Below, one piece after another: positions 1 through 5,454 of a DNA stretch of 64,000 bases (positions are counted from its first letter, which is position 1; every line of letters starts with the position of its first letter). A program made the position numbers and the translations under genes. Source of the stretch: an uncultured Clostridia bacterium (GTDB lineage: Bacteria; Bacillota; Clostridia; Oscillospirales; Ruminococcaceae); assembly GCA_947168885.1 (NCBI GenBank), contig CAMVNQ010000002.1, positions 124,001 through 188,000 on the forward strand. Direction: 5' to 3'. Under the pieces are notes generated by a model. That model saw only the letters and a list, made by a program, of their open reading frames with translations. It was not told the DNA's origin and did not search any database.

Positions 1-397
1 CTATCTGAGCTCGTACTTGTCGATCTAACATTCTGTCGTTCTGAGCTATCAGAATTACATCAAAACCGAATTTCCGGTGCTGAGAAAAGAAAGTCAACCA
101 TTTTTCCCACTTTTTATTCTTAGGACAGTTACTATTAAACATCATACCAGCTTCATCAATAATAATACAAGTCTGCCCTTCCTTATTCGGAACATGATGT
201 TTCATGCTATATTCAATAAGTTTATCCGGTTTTATCTGCTTATTATCCATGAAATAAAAGTAAGGCTGCCGCTTCTCCGGTAAATTGATTATAAAGTTTG
301 CTATAACGTTTATGTGTTTTCCGGTGAGATTCCATACTTGTGATGTAGCATGAAAACTCTTTCCGCTTCCAGGCGTACCCGTATATAATATGATCAT
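1..397 (-). CDS. Zot/pI-like filamentous phage assembly ATPase (partial, C-terminus beyond left edge)
   Basis: The first 132 codons are visible; the reading frame runs off the left edge. Residues 7-14 are a Walker A loop (GTPGSGKS) almost at the N-terminus. Residues 77-84 (CIIIDEAG) form a Walker B, and a DRQVRAQ element closes the visible part, as in PF05707 Zot proteins. In filamentous phages this inner-membrane ATPase (gene I) drives extrusion of the virion; the toxin name comes from the cholera phage and implies nothing here. The ATG is preceded by GGAGGTGATTTC and overlaps the upstream stop as ATGA, so it is co-translated with the ribbon-helix-helix gene. The transmembrane anchor expected in Zot would lie outside the window. 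Confidence 0.85.
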   Translation of the reverse strand, partial: MIILYTGTPGSGKSFHATSQVWNLTGKHINVIANFIINLPEKRQPYFYFMDNKQIKPDKLIEYSMKHHVPNKEGQTCIIIDEAGMMFNSNCPKNKKWEKWLTFFSQHRKFGFDVILIAQNDRMLDRQVRAQI

Positions 398-591
398 GAA
401 ATCACCTCCGACATAATGATCTGATCATCTATCTCCGGATCCGACAGATCAGGAGCATCTCCGAAGTCTCTTAACTCGTCAAATAATATCCTGTTTATCA
501 GTTCCGATCTCGTCATATCAAGCTGTTCAGCATGATAATCTACTTTTGCAACGATCGCCGGATTGAGCATTATATTATATCGCTTCTTCAT
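394..591 (-). CDS. Ribbon-helix-helix (CopG/Arc-like) small DNA-binding protein, phage operon
   Basis: A 65-residue protein. Its N-terminus reads as a short beta strand (KRYNIMLNP) followed by two helices containing the MTRSELINRIL element typical of ribbon-helix-helix dimers, and it ends in an acidic tail. It sits between the Cys-rich phage gene and zot and overlaps zot by ATGA, so it belongs to the phage transcript. A role in phage transcription or copy control is inferred from fold and position only. Ff-type phages do not carry such a protein at this place. Confidence 0.6.
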   Translation of the reverse strand: MKKRYNIMLNPAIVAKVDYHAEQLDMTRSELINRILFDELRDFGDAPDLSDPEIDDQIIMSEVIS

Positions 592-784
592 TCTTACACC
601 CCCAAGCCGCAGAATTTGAGCAAATCAAAGTACCACCTTTCGTACTATATGAATACTTACATTCTTCACAATCTGAATGAACATTACATTTACGACATGC
701 AAGCATCCTTTTCTCAAAGTCAGTTTTATATAAAGCGGTTCTATCGCAAATATGCAATGAAACGCATTTGAACAAGTTACACAT
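575..784 (-). CDS. Small Cys-rich phage protein of unknown function
   Basis: A 69-residue product if started at ATG 784, which has AAAAGGTG seven bases upstream; a GTG at 790 is the alternative. The C-terminal half holds a dense cysteine set (CRKC, CEEC, then two more Cys), which suggests a small metal-binding or disulfide-rich module. The first gene past the terminator that follows the coat gene, it overlaps the start of the ribbon-helix-helix gene by 17 bases. I do not recognise a family. Filamentous phages usually have the adsorption protein gene about here, but this product is far too small for that. Confidence 0.5.
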   Translation of the reverse strand: MCNLFKCVSLHICDRTALYKTDFEKRMLACRKCNVHSDCEECKYSYSTKGGTLICSNSAAWGCKNEEAI

Positions 785-812
785 ATACACACCTTTTTTC
801 CTGTAAAAAGAT

Positions 813-831
813 AGCGGAGACGGACTCCGCT
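813..831 (-). terminator. Terminator just after the major coat protein gene
   Basis: Arms AGCGGAG and CTCCGCT (seven base pairs, five-base loop) are followed on the minus strand by ATCTTTTTA. It starts 15 bases past the coat stop codon. Ff phages have a central terminator after gene VIII, which keeps coat mRNA abundant; the same position here supports the same arrangement. Confidence 0.7.
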
Positions 832-845
832 TTTCTTTTTATTGC

Positions 846-1151
846 TTACTTTGCAACAGTGCTGAACATCTTCTTTGCAAGCTTTATACCTACGAAGATA
901 GCGAAAACACCAAGACCGGCACCGAGAACAGTTACAATGATCGGTATAACATCATTTGCAGTATTGGTGAACTGCTGCCCGATCTGACCTGCGTAAGTGC
1001 TTAAGCTTGTAGTTGTACCGGTTTCACCTTCCGCAGAAGCCATTACCGAAACAACCGGAAGAGCTGCCGAAGCAGCCGAAGCACCGACAACGAACTTGAT
1101 CTGACGCGCCTTAATTCCGAGACGTTCCGCAAGATTTTTGATTTTCTCCAT
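846..1151 (-). CDS. Filamentous phage major coat protein (pVIII-like)
   Basis: A 101-residue precursor. The basic N-terminus (KNLAERLGIKARQ) and hydrophobic stretch 19-38 form a signal peptide, with likely cleavage after VMASA at residue 40. The mature chain would be about 61 residues: an acidic, Ser/Thr-rich surface part starting EGETG, one membrane helix near 68-89, and a basic C-terminus (GIKLAKKMFSTVAK) to contact DNA. This matches the layout of Ff pVIII, whose mature chain starts AEGDD and whose helix end reads IGIKLFKKF. The start at 1151 was chosen because GGAGG lies nine bases upstream; longer readings would overlap the previous small gene. The order relative to zot and the terminator supports the call. 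Confidence 0.85.
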   Translation of the reverse strand: MEKIKNLAERLGIKARQIKFVVGASAASAALPVVSVMASAEGETGTTTSLSTYAGQIGQQFTNTANDVIPIIVTVLGAGLGVFAIFVGIKLAKKMFSTVAK

Positions 1152-1165
1152 GACATTCTTCCTCC

Positions 1166-1297
1166 TTATTTGGATTTTGAGATAATATTTATACAAAGCG
1201 AGTATGCAAGGCCTATGAGCCAGCATACACCGCTAAGCAACATACCACCGCCGAGACCTATAAAACCGGCTTGCATGAAAGATATATCAAATTCCAT
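1166..1297 (-). CDS. 43-residue single-span phage membrane protein (minor coat candidate)
   Basis: This short frame starts ATG at 1297 (MEFDISFMQAG) and ends TAA at 1166. It contains one hydrophobic helix rich in Gly (GFIGLGGGMLLSGVCWLIGL) and a short basic tail ending ISKSK. It lies nine bases after the previous stop and 14 bases before the coat protein start. In Ff phages the tiny tip proteins pVII (33 residues) and pIX (32 residues) are encoded directly before pVIII, so a virion-tip role is a reasonable inference. The ribosome site (GTAGGTG) is weak, suggesting translational coupling. Confidence 0.65.
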   Translation of the reverse strand: MEFDISFMQAGFIGLGGGMLLSGVCWLIGLAYSLCINIISKSK

Positions 1298-1305
1298 TCA
1301 AGCAC

Positions 1306-1533
1306 CTACTTTCTCAGGTGGCGAAATATGAGAGCACCGAGACAAGCACCGGAGAAAACGAGAATTGCAAGAGCTATTGAATTATTTACCCTGATTAACT
1401 CGCCCTGATATTCAAGATACTCATGCTCAAAGCTCAGCTCGTCACGAATCCCCTGTAATGTCTCAACACATTCATTACCTATAGTTATTAGCTCTCCGTT
1501 ATCAATAACTACAGTTATTCCCTCGTCGGTCAT
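1306..1533 (-). CDS. Small phage protein with C-terminal membrane helix
   Basis: A 75-residue protein with an acidic, soluble N-terminal two-thirds and a C-terminal hydrophobic helix around residues 52-70 (SIALAILVFSGACLGALIF), followed by the basic tail RHLRK. Its ATG overlaps the stop of the upstream gene (ATGA), so translation is coupled. The position between the ssDNA-binding-protein candidate and the 43-residue protein corresponds to gene VII of Ff phages, although it is about twice as long. A structural role is inferred; no family was recognised. Confidence 0.6.
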   Translation of the reverse strand: MTDEGITVVIDNGELITIGNECVETLQGIRDELSFEHEYLEYQGELIRVNNSIALAILVFSGACLGALIFRHLRK

Positions 1534-1781
1534 AAGGTTATACCGACGATCTTGTTTTTCGGGTTGATCTCAATATCTATTACCTGATCAATATGATCAA
1601 TAAGATCTTGTAACTTGATACCGAAGCCGTCGAAGCGTTCAGCCGTTACAAAGCGGCTTTCGGTGCAATTTCCATATACTCCGTCATCAGGATAAGCAAT
1701 AAACAGCTTTATTCCTTGCACCTGATCGCCCTTGTCGGTCTCGAAATCCAGTTCACGCACTCCAATAAGATTTACTTTCAT
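1530..1781 (-). CDS. Candidate phage single-stranded DNA-binding protein (gene V-like)
   Basis: An 83-residue product starting MKVNLIGVRELDFETDK, with GGAGG eleven bases before the ATG at 1781. Alternating beta-type segments and many charged residues fit a small OB-fold protein; the length is close to Ff pV (87 residues). It is the first gene of the leftward phage operon, directly downstream of the triple-operator promoter, as expected for a protein needed in large amounts early. The sequence alone does not prove DNA binding; other small phage proteins are possible. Confidence 0.5.
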   Translation of the reverse strand: MKVNLIGVRELDFETDKGDQVQGIKLFIAYPDDGVYGNCTESRFVTAERFDGFGIKLQDLIDHIDQVIDIEINPKNKIVGITL

Positions 1782-1800
1782 GCTTTTTTCCTCCTTATTT

Positions 1801-1880
1801 GATATTGTTCCAAAATGGAACAATATCATTATAGCATAGAATGTTCTAAAATGGAACTGTCAAATGTTCCAAAAAAGAAC
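1801..1880. promoter_or_regulatory. Phage control region: three copies of one palindromic operator
   Basis: Three 15-bp sites share the pattern GTTCYAAAAWRGAAC: 1807-1821 (GTTCCAAAATGGAAC), 1843-1857 (GTTCTAAAATGGAAC) and 1866-1880 (GTTCCAAAAAAGAAC). The first lies in a perfect 27-bp inverted repeat (1801-1827). A leftward extended -10 (TGC then TATAAT, 1828-1833) sits between sites 1 and 2, so site 2 covers its -35 region; site 3 touches the rightward promoter of the XRE gene. This is the classic layout for a repressor controlling both divergent promoters. Confidence 0.8.
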
Positions 1881-1907
1881 TTTACATTTTATAAAATGTG
1901 CTATAAT
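1881..1907 (+). promoter_or_regulatory. Promoter of the XRE repressor gene
   Basis: TTTACA (1881-1886) and TATAAT (1902-1907) are separated by 15 bp. The -35 box abuts operator 3, which points to autoregulation. Confidence 0.6.
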
Positions 1908-1928
1908 AGAACAAAGGAAGTGATCAGC

Positions 1929-2144
1929 TTGTTCAAGGAAACATTTGCAGCTAACCTAAAAAGAGCCCGTGAAAATGCAGGATATACACAACAATACGTT
2001 GCAGATGTCCTTAGCATATCACGAACCAATATAGTCAAATATGAATCCGGAGCACTTGAACCTAATATAGAAACTATTGGAGAGCTTGCAGAGCTTTACA
2101 AAGTTACTACAGATTGGTTATTTGGAATAATACAGAGTAATTAA
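1929..2144 (+). CDS. XRE-family phage repressor (helix-turn-helix)
   Basis: A 71-residue protein starting at TTG 1929, which has AAAGGAAG about eight bases upstream; GTG 1920 is in frame but too close to that ribosome site. The whole chain is one HTH_XRE domain: NLKRARENAGYTQQYVADVLSISRTNIVKYESG contains the turn and recognition helix, then the family ending TTDWLFGI. It is transcribed away from the phage operon and most likely binds the three GTTCC...GGAAC sites. Its small size and lack of a cleavage domain mean SOS-type RecA cleavage is not expected. Confidence 0.85.
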   Translation: MFKETFAANLKRARENAGYTQQYVADVLSISRTNIVKYESGALEPNIETIGELAELYKVTTDWLFGIIQSN

Positions 2145-2154
2145 GGAGTATCAG

Positions 2155-2325
2155 ATGTCGCCGGAAGTACAAAATCAAATAATAGGTCAATTCTGGGGAA
2201 TTGTTCCGATAATAGCAATAATTCTTGTAGTTGCTGCCGTTCTCGGTATTGGCTATAAACTTCTTGAAAAGAAGCTCATGAACCGAGCAAAGAAAAAGAA
2301 ATCAGAAAAAGAACAAAATAAATAA
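2155..2325 (+). CDS. 56-residue single-span membrane protein downstream of the repressor
   Basis: The ATG at 2155 has AAGGAG six bases upstream and starts ten bases after the repressor stop. The product is MSPEVQNQIIGQF, a hydrophobic helix near residues 14-34, and a strongly basic tail (RAKKKKSEKEQNK). It is probably co-transcribed with the repressor. Function unknown; immunity, superinfection exclusion or a virion part are possible. Its real-gene status rests on the good ribosome site, spacing and membrane-protein pattern. Confidence 0.6.
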   Translation: MSPEVQNQIIGQFWGIVPIIAIILVVAAVLGIGYKLLEKKLMNRAKKKKSEKEQNK

Positions 2326-2359
2326 ACAATCAAACCAACTTAAAAAAAACTGCCCCAAA

Positions 2360-2683
2360 CCCGCAACAGCAAAGGCGGGAGAGTGTTTCACACTGTACAA
2401 TGAACCCACGTATTACCATACGTGGGTTGCAAAAATCCCGAAGCTGCAGCAGCCGTCTCGGGATTTTCTTGATATTCTCAATTCAGAGCTCGCGTTCAAT
2501 TCGTGCCGACACTCTTTTCCTTCTTCCAGAGCTCGCGTTCGTCGTACCCCCGCGCGCGAAATCGGATAGATACAGCAGTAATAATATATACTTGTATATA
2601 TTATTACTGCTTTCGGGGTAGGCGCACCCCCCTACGCGGGGGGTATTTGGCTGATAAAGGAGGAAGGCGGGCGGCTCCCTTCC
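2360..2683. other. Hairpin-rich non-coding region, candidate phage intergenic (origin/packaging) region
   Basis: No convincing gene lies between 2326 and the Xer recombinase. Six stem-loops occur: 2360-2379 (CCCGC/GCGGG), 2403-2428 (AACCCACGTA with its complement), 2432-2467 (AAAATCCCGA with its complement, T-rich end, possible terminator), 2574-2611 (17-bp AT stem, loop CTTG), 2626-2644 (ACCCCCC/GGGGGGT, loop TACGC) and 2662-2683 (GGAAGG/CCTTCC). Filamentous phage intergenic regions carry a comparable series of hairpins for packaging and for both replication origins. A nick site cannot be assigned without the Rep protein. Confidence 0.5.
2484..2540. repeat. 14-bp direct repeat CAGAGCTCGCGTTC
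   Basis: Identical copies lie at 2484-2497 and 2527-2540, 43 bp apart, inside the hairpin-rich region. They could be protein-binding iterons or edges of a small duplication. Confidence 0.6.
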
Positions 2684-2743
2684 CTACCAGTGATCAGACT
2701 CTCGACACGGCGAGCTGCTTCTTATCCTTTGTTTTAGATCAAC

Positions 2744-2773
2744 TTGACAATGCCTGGCATATTGTGATACAAT
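2744..2773 (+). promoter_or_regulatory. Promoter of the Xer recombinase gene
   Basis: TTGACA (2744-2749) and TACAAT (2768-2773) with an 18-bp spacer. The spacer holds an imperfect inverted repeat (ACAATGCC and GCATATTGT) that could bind a regulator. Confidence 0.65.
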
Positions 2774-2905
2774 TGAAATTGCGTGATAGAAACCGTTATC
2801 TGCATTAATATCTAAGCTTGCAGCTTAATGGTCAAACTTTTTATTTTACGCAATTGGCTGTATCTAAAAAACATACTACCTTTTATAGAAAGTCTGTGTG
2901 AAAAT

Positions 2906-3913
2906 ATGAAATTCGATGATTGTCCCGCTTATCTCCAGGAATACCTGAACTATATTGAAACAATAAAACTACGGTCAAAACTTACTGTAAAAAATTATTA
3001 TACCGATATAAAGCTTTTTCTTCGTTACCTCAAAGTCAGCAACGATCTTGCAGATCAGAACGATTACGATAGTATCAGTATCGCTGATGTTCCTGAAACA
3101 CTTGTAAAAAAAGTCACACTCAACGATATTCTTTCTTTTCTTGCATTCGTATCGTCCGAACGTGACAACCAGTCCAAAGCCCGTGCGCGCAAAGCAGTTG
3201 CACTTCGGCAGTTTTTCAAATACCTAACCATCAAGAAAATGTGGTTCGATGTAAGTCCGGCTCAGAATCTGGAGCTACCGTCACCGAAGAACGCGCTGCC
3301 AAAGCATCTTACCGTCGAGCAAGCTACCGAATTGCTGAAAACCTGCTCGGATTTCAAGGATTGGAGCGACTACCGCGATTACTGCATAATAACGTTCTTT
3401 CTGAACTGCGGAATGAGACTTTCTGAGTTGGTAGGAATTAATGTAAACGATATCATTTCAACAAAAGAGGGCGGACAACAGGTATATCGAGTAAGGGTTC
3501 TCGGAAAAGGCAGCAAAGAGCGAATTATCTATCTCAATCCTGCTTGTGTAGCGGCTTATGACAATTACATAAAAGTCAGACCGGATACTCGTGAAAAGGC
3601 GCTTTTTATAAGTAAGCGTCTCACCCGTATCTCAAACCGTCGTGTTGAGCAGATTATCGAAGAAAAGCTCAAGCTGTCAGGACTGAGCGGTATGGGCTTC
3701 TCTGTACATAAGCTGCGGCATACAGCGGCTACACTGATGTATCAGAACGGAGTTGACGTAAGAGCGCTTAAAGAAGTGCTTGGACACGAGAATCTTGATA
3801 CGACGCAGATATATACTCACGTTGCGAATGAACAGATACGAAACGCGATGAATATGAACCCGCTGGCGAATATAAAGAACAATACATCCGATAATGACGA
3901 TAAAAACGATTAA
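2906..3913 (+). CDS. Xer-type tyrosine recombinase
   Basis: A 335-residue protein if started at ATG 2906 (MKFDDCPAYLQEYL), the usual N-terminus for this group; an upstream ATG at 2828 has no ribosome site. The N-terminal SAM-like core-binding domain covers about residues 5-110, followed by the catalytic domain. The catalytic set is visible: Arg171 (CGMRLSEL), Lys201 (LGKGSK), His268 and Arg271 (HKLRH), His294 (LGHENL) and the nucleophile Tyr303 (QIYTHV). Such proteins resolve chromosome dimers at dif. Many filamentous phages integrate through host Xer at dif, so proximity to the inovirus remnant may not be chance. Host origin is favoured by its length and composition; a phage integrase cannot be excluded. 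Confidence 0.85.
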   Translation: MKFDDCPAYLQEYLNYIETIKLRSKLTVKNYYTDIKLFLRYLKVSNDLADQNDYDSISIADVPETLVKKVTLNDILSFLAFVSSERDNQSKARARKAVALRQFFKYLTIKKMWFDVSPAQNLELPSPKNALPKHLTVEQATELLKTCSDFKDWSDYRDYCIITFFLNCGMRLSELVGINVNDIISTKEGGQQVYRVRVLGKGSKERIIYLNPACVAAYDNYIKVRPDTREKALFISKRLTRISNRRVEQIIEEKLKLSGLSGMGFSVHKLRHTAATLMYQNGVDVRALKEVLGHENLDTTQIYTHVANEQIRNAMNMNPLANIKNNTSDNDDKND

Positions 3914-3927
3914 ATTTAGTAAATCTC

Positions 3928-3978
3928 TTGATTTTTTTGTAACAATGTGATATAATAATTAAAGTTCACTTTAAAGTG
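3928..3978 (+). promoter_or_regulatory. tyrA promoter with downstream palindrome
   Basis: TTGATT (3928-3933) and TATAAT (3951-3956) with a 17-bp spacer. A perfect 12-bp palindrome CACTTTAAAGTG (3967-3978) lies just past the expected start point and is a candidate operator. Confidence 0.7.
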
Positions 3979-4007
3979 TGATATATTTTTGAAAGAAGGA
4001 TATAATA

Positions 4008-4853
4008 ATGAACATCGCAGTTGTAGGTCTCGGTCTTATCGGCGGCTCTTTCTGCAAAGCACTTAAAAAGAATACATTCCATCATATTATGGGCATAGAT
4101 TCAAACAGAGATGCCATAGCCAAAGCTCTTGAATACGGAGCGATAGATGAGGAGATAACTCCCGGAAGACTCGGTGAAGCAAACCTGACTATAATTTGTC
4201 TTTACCCGCAGGCAATAGTCAACTTCGTAAAGGAAAATGCGCAGTATTTCAAAAAAGGCGGTATCGTCATCGACTCCTGCGGCATCAAGGAATATGTAGT
4301 CAAGGAATGCACTCCCGTACTCAACGAACAGGGCGTTATTTTTGTCGGCTGTCACCCTATGGCAGGCCGTGAGTTCTCCGGATTTGACTACTCGCAGGAT
4401 GACCTCTTCAAAGGCGCGAGCTTCATCATCACGCCCACCGAGGATACCCCCCAGATAGCTGTAGATCTCCTCCAGACGCTTGCAGGAAGCATCGGCTTCG
4501 GAAAAGCGGTTGTTTCCACACCACAGAAGCACGATGAAGTGATCGCATACACATCCCAGCTTGCACACGTTGTATCGAACGCTTATGTCAAGAGCCCGGT
4601 AATGCTCAACTACGACGGATTCTCCGCCGGAAGCTTCCAGGACCTCACCCGCGTCGCAAAGCTCAACGAGTTCATGTGGTCAGAGCTTTTCATGTGCAAC
4701 AAGGACGCTCTCCTACGTGAGATAAACTGCATTCTGGAACACATTACAGAATATCGTGATGCGATCGTGAACAACGATACCGAGCGGCTTATAGAGATAC
4801 TTCGTGACGGTCGTATTCTCAAGGAAAAAAGCATAGAGCTTTATAAAAAATAA
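4008..4853 (+). CDS. tyrA: Prephenate (or arogenate) dehydrogenase
   Basis: 281 residues, the usual length for single-domain TyrA. The N-terminus is a Rossmann nucleotide site (VVGLGLIGGSF). The substrate-side signature GCHPMAGREFSGFDYS and the C-terminal helical dimerisation part (SQLAHVVSNAY) are clear. It makes 4-hydroxyphenylpyruvate from prephenate with NAD(P)+, the committed step to tyrosine. No ACT domain or chorismate mutase is fused, so feedback control must come from elsewhere or from the catalytic domain. AAGGA precedes the ATG, and the next gene follows after 11 bases. Confidence 0.9.
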   Translation: MNIAVVGLGLIGGSFCKALKKNTFHHIMGIDSNRDAIAKALEYGAIDEEITPGRLGEANLTIICLYPQAIVNFVKENAQYFKKGGIVIDSCGIKEYVVKECTPVLNEQGVIFVGCHPMAGREFSGFDYSQDDLFKGASFIITPTEDTPQIAVDLLQTLAGSIGFGKAVVSTPQKHDEVIAYTSQLAHVVSNAYVKSPVMLNYDGFSAGSFQDLTRVAKLNEFMWSELFMCNKDALLREINCILEHITEYRDAIVNNDTERLIEILRDGRILKEKSIELYKK

Positions 4854-4864
4854 GCAGGTGAAGA

Positions 4865-5413
4865 ATGAGTAAGAGTACTAAAATAGCTTTCAGTGTTGCT
4901 TTCTGCGGAATAGTCACGGCGCTTGCGGCTGTATTCATGTTCATGAGCCTTATTCCCGCATTCGCCTATGTCGTACCGGCATTCGCGGGAATGGTGATCT
5001 GGACAATAAGCGAGCACATGAGCGCTAAATGGGCGTATATGTGCTATGCTGCAACAGCTGTATTGTCCTTTATGCTTATCCCCGAGCCGGAAGCAAACCT
5101 TTTCTTCGCGTTCTTCTTCGGCTACTACCCTACCCTGTGCATACTGCTCGAAAAGATAAAGAACAAGGTGCTGCGATTTTTCGTGAAGCTCGCGATATTC
5201 AACGCGGCAGTAGTTGCGGCATATCAGATTCTCGTTTTCCTGCTTTCGGCAGAGGAAATGTTAGAGGGAATGGAATTTCTCGGTGATCTTGCAGTCTATG
5301 TCTTCTGGGCAGCAGGAAATGTCGCGTTCATCATCTATGATCTCTGTCTGAAAACAATAAAGGAAGCATATATAAAAGTTATAAAGCCGAAAGTCTCGGC
5401 AAAGCTGAAATAA
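4865..5413 (+). CDS. Integral membrane protein, ECF-substrate-component-like
   Basis: 182 residues with about five hydrophobic helices, starting right after a basic N-terminus (KSTKIAFSVAFCGIVTALAAVF), and a basic tail ending KPKVSAKLK. The first helix and the short length resemble S components of ECF vitamin transporters, but no substrate signature is recognised. It is co-transcribed with tyrA (11-bp gap, ribosome site AGGTGAAG), which might hint at an aromatic-compound-related substrate; that is speculation. Confidence 0.55.
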   Translation: MSKSTKIAFSVAFCGIVTALAAVFMFMSLIPAFAYVVPAFAGMVIWTISEHMSAKWAYMCYAATAVLSFMLIPEPEANLFFAFFFGYYPTLCILLEKIKNKVLRFFVKLAIFNAAVVAAYQILVFLLSAEEMLEGMEFLGDLAVYVFWAAGNVAFIIYDLCLKTIKEAYIKVIKPKVSAKLK

Positions 5414-5417
5414 AATC

Positions 5418-5446
5418 GACCCGTTGACATCAGAAATCAACGGGTC
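5418..5446. terminator. Bidirectional terminator between converging genes
   Basis: Ten-base-pair stem GACCCGTTGA/TCAACGGGTC, located between the tyrA-operon membrane gene (+) and the GH2 gene (-), with T-rich sequence on both sides. Confidence 0.8.
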
Positions 5447-5454
5447 TTATCATT

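Noticed and set aside
1-397. Zot as a zonula occludens toxin
   Set aside because: The visible part is only the N-terminal P-loop ATPase shared by all filamentous phage assembly proteins; the toxin name is historical.
2574-2611. dif site for Xer recombination
   Set aside because: The arms are perfectly palindromic over 17 bp with a four-base centre, unlike the imperfect 11-6-11 layout of known dif sites.
2400-2808. Two overlapping plus-strand frames (73 and 101 codons)
   Set aside because: They run through hairpins and low-complexity sequence, have no ribosome site and no protein-like pattern.
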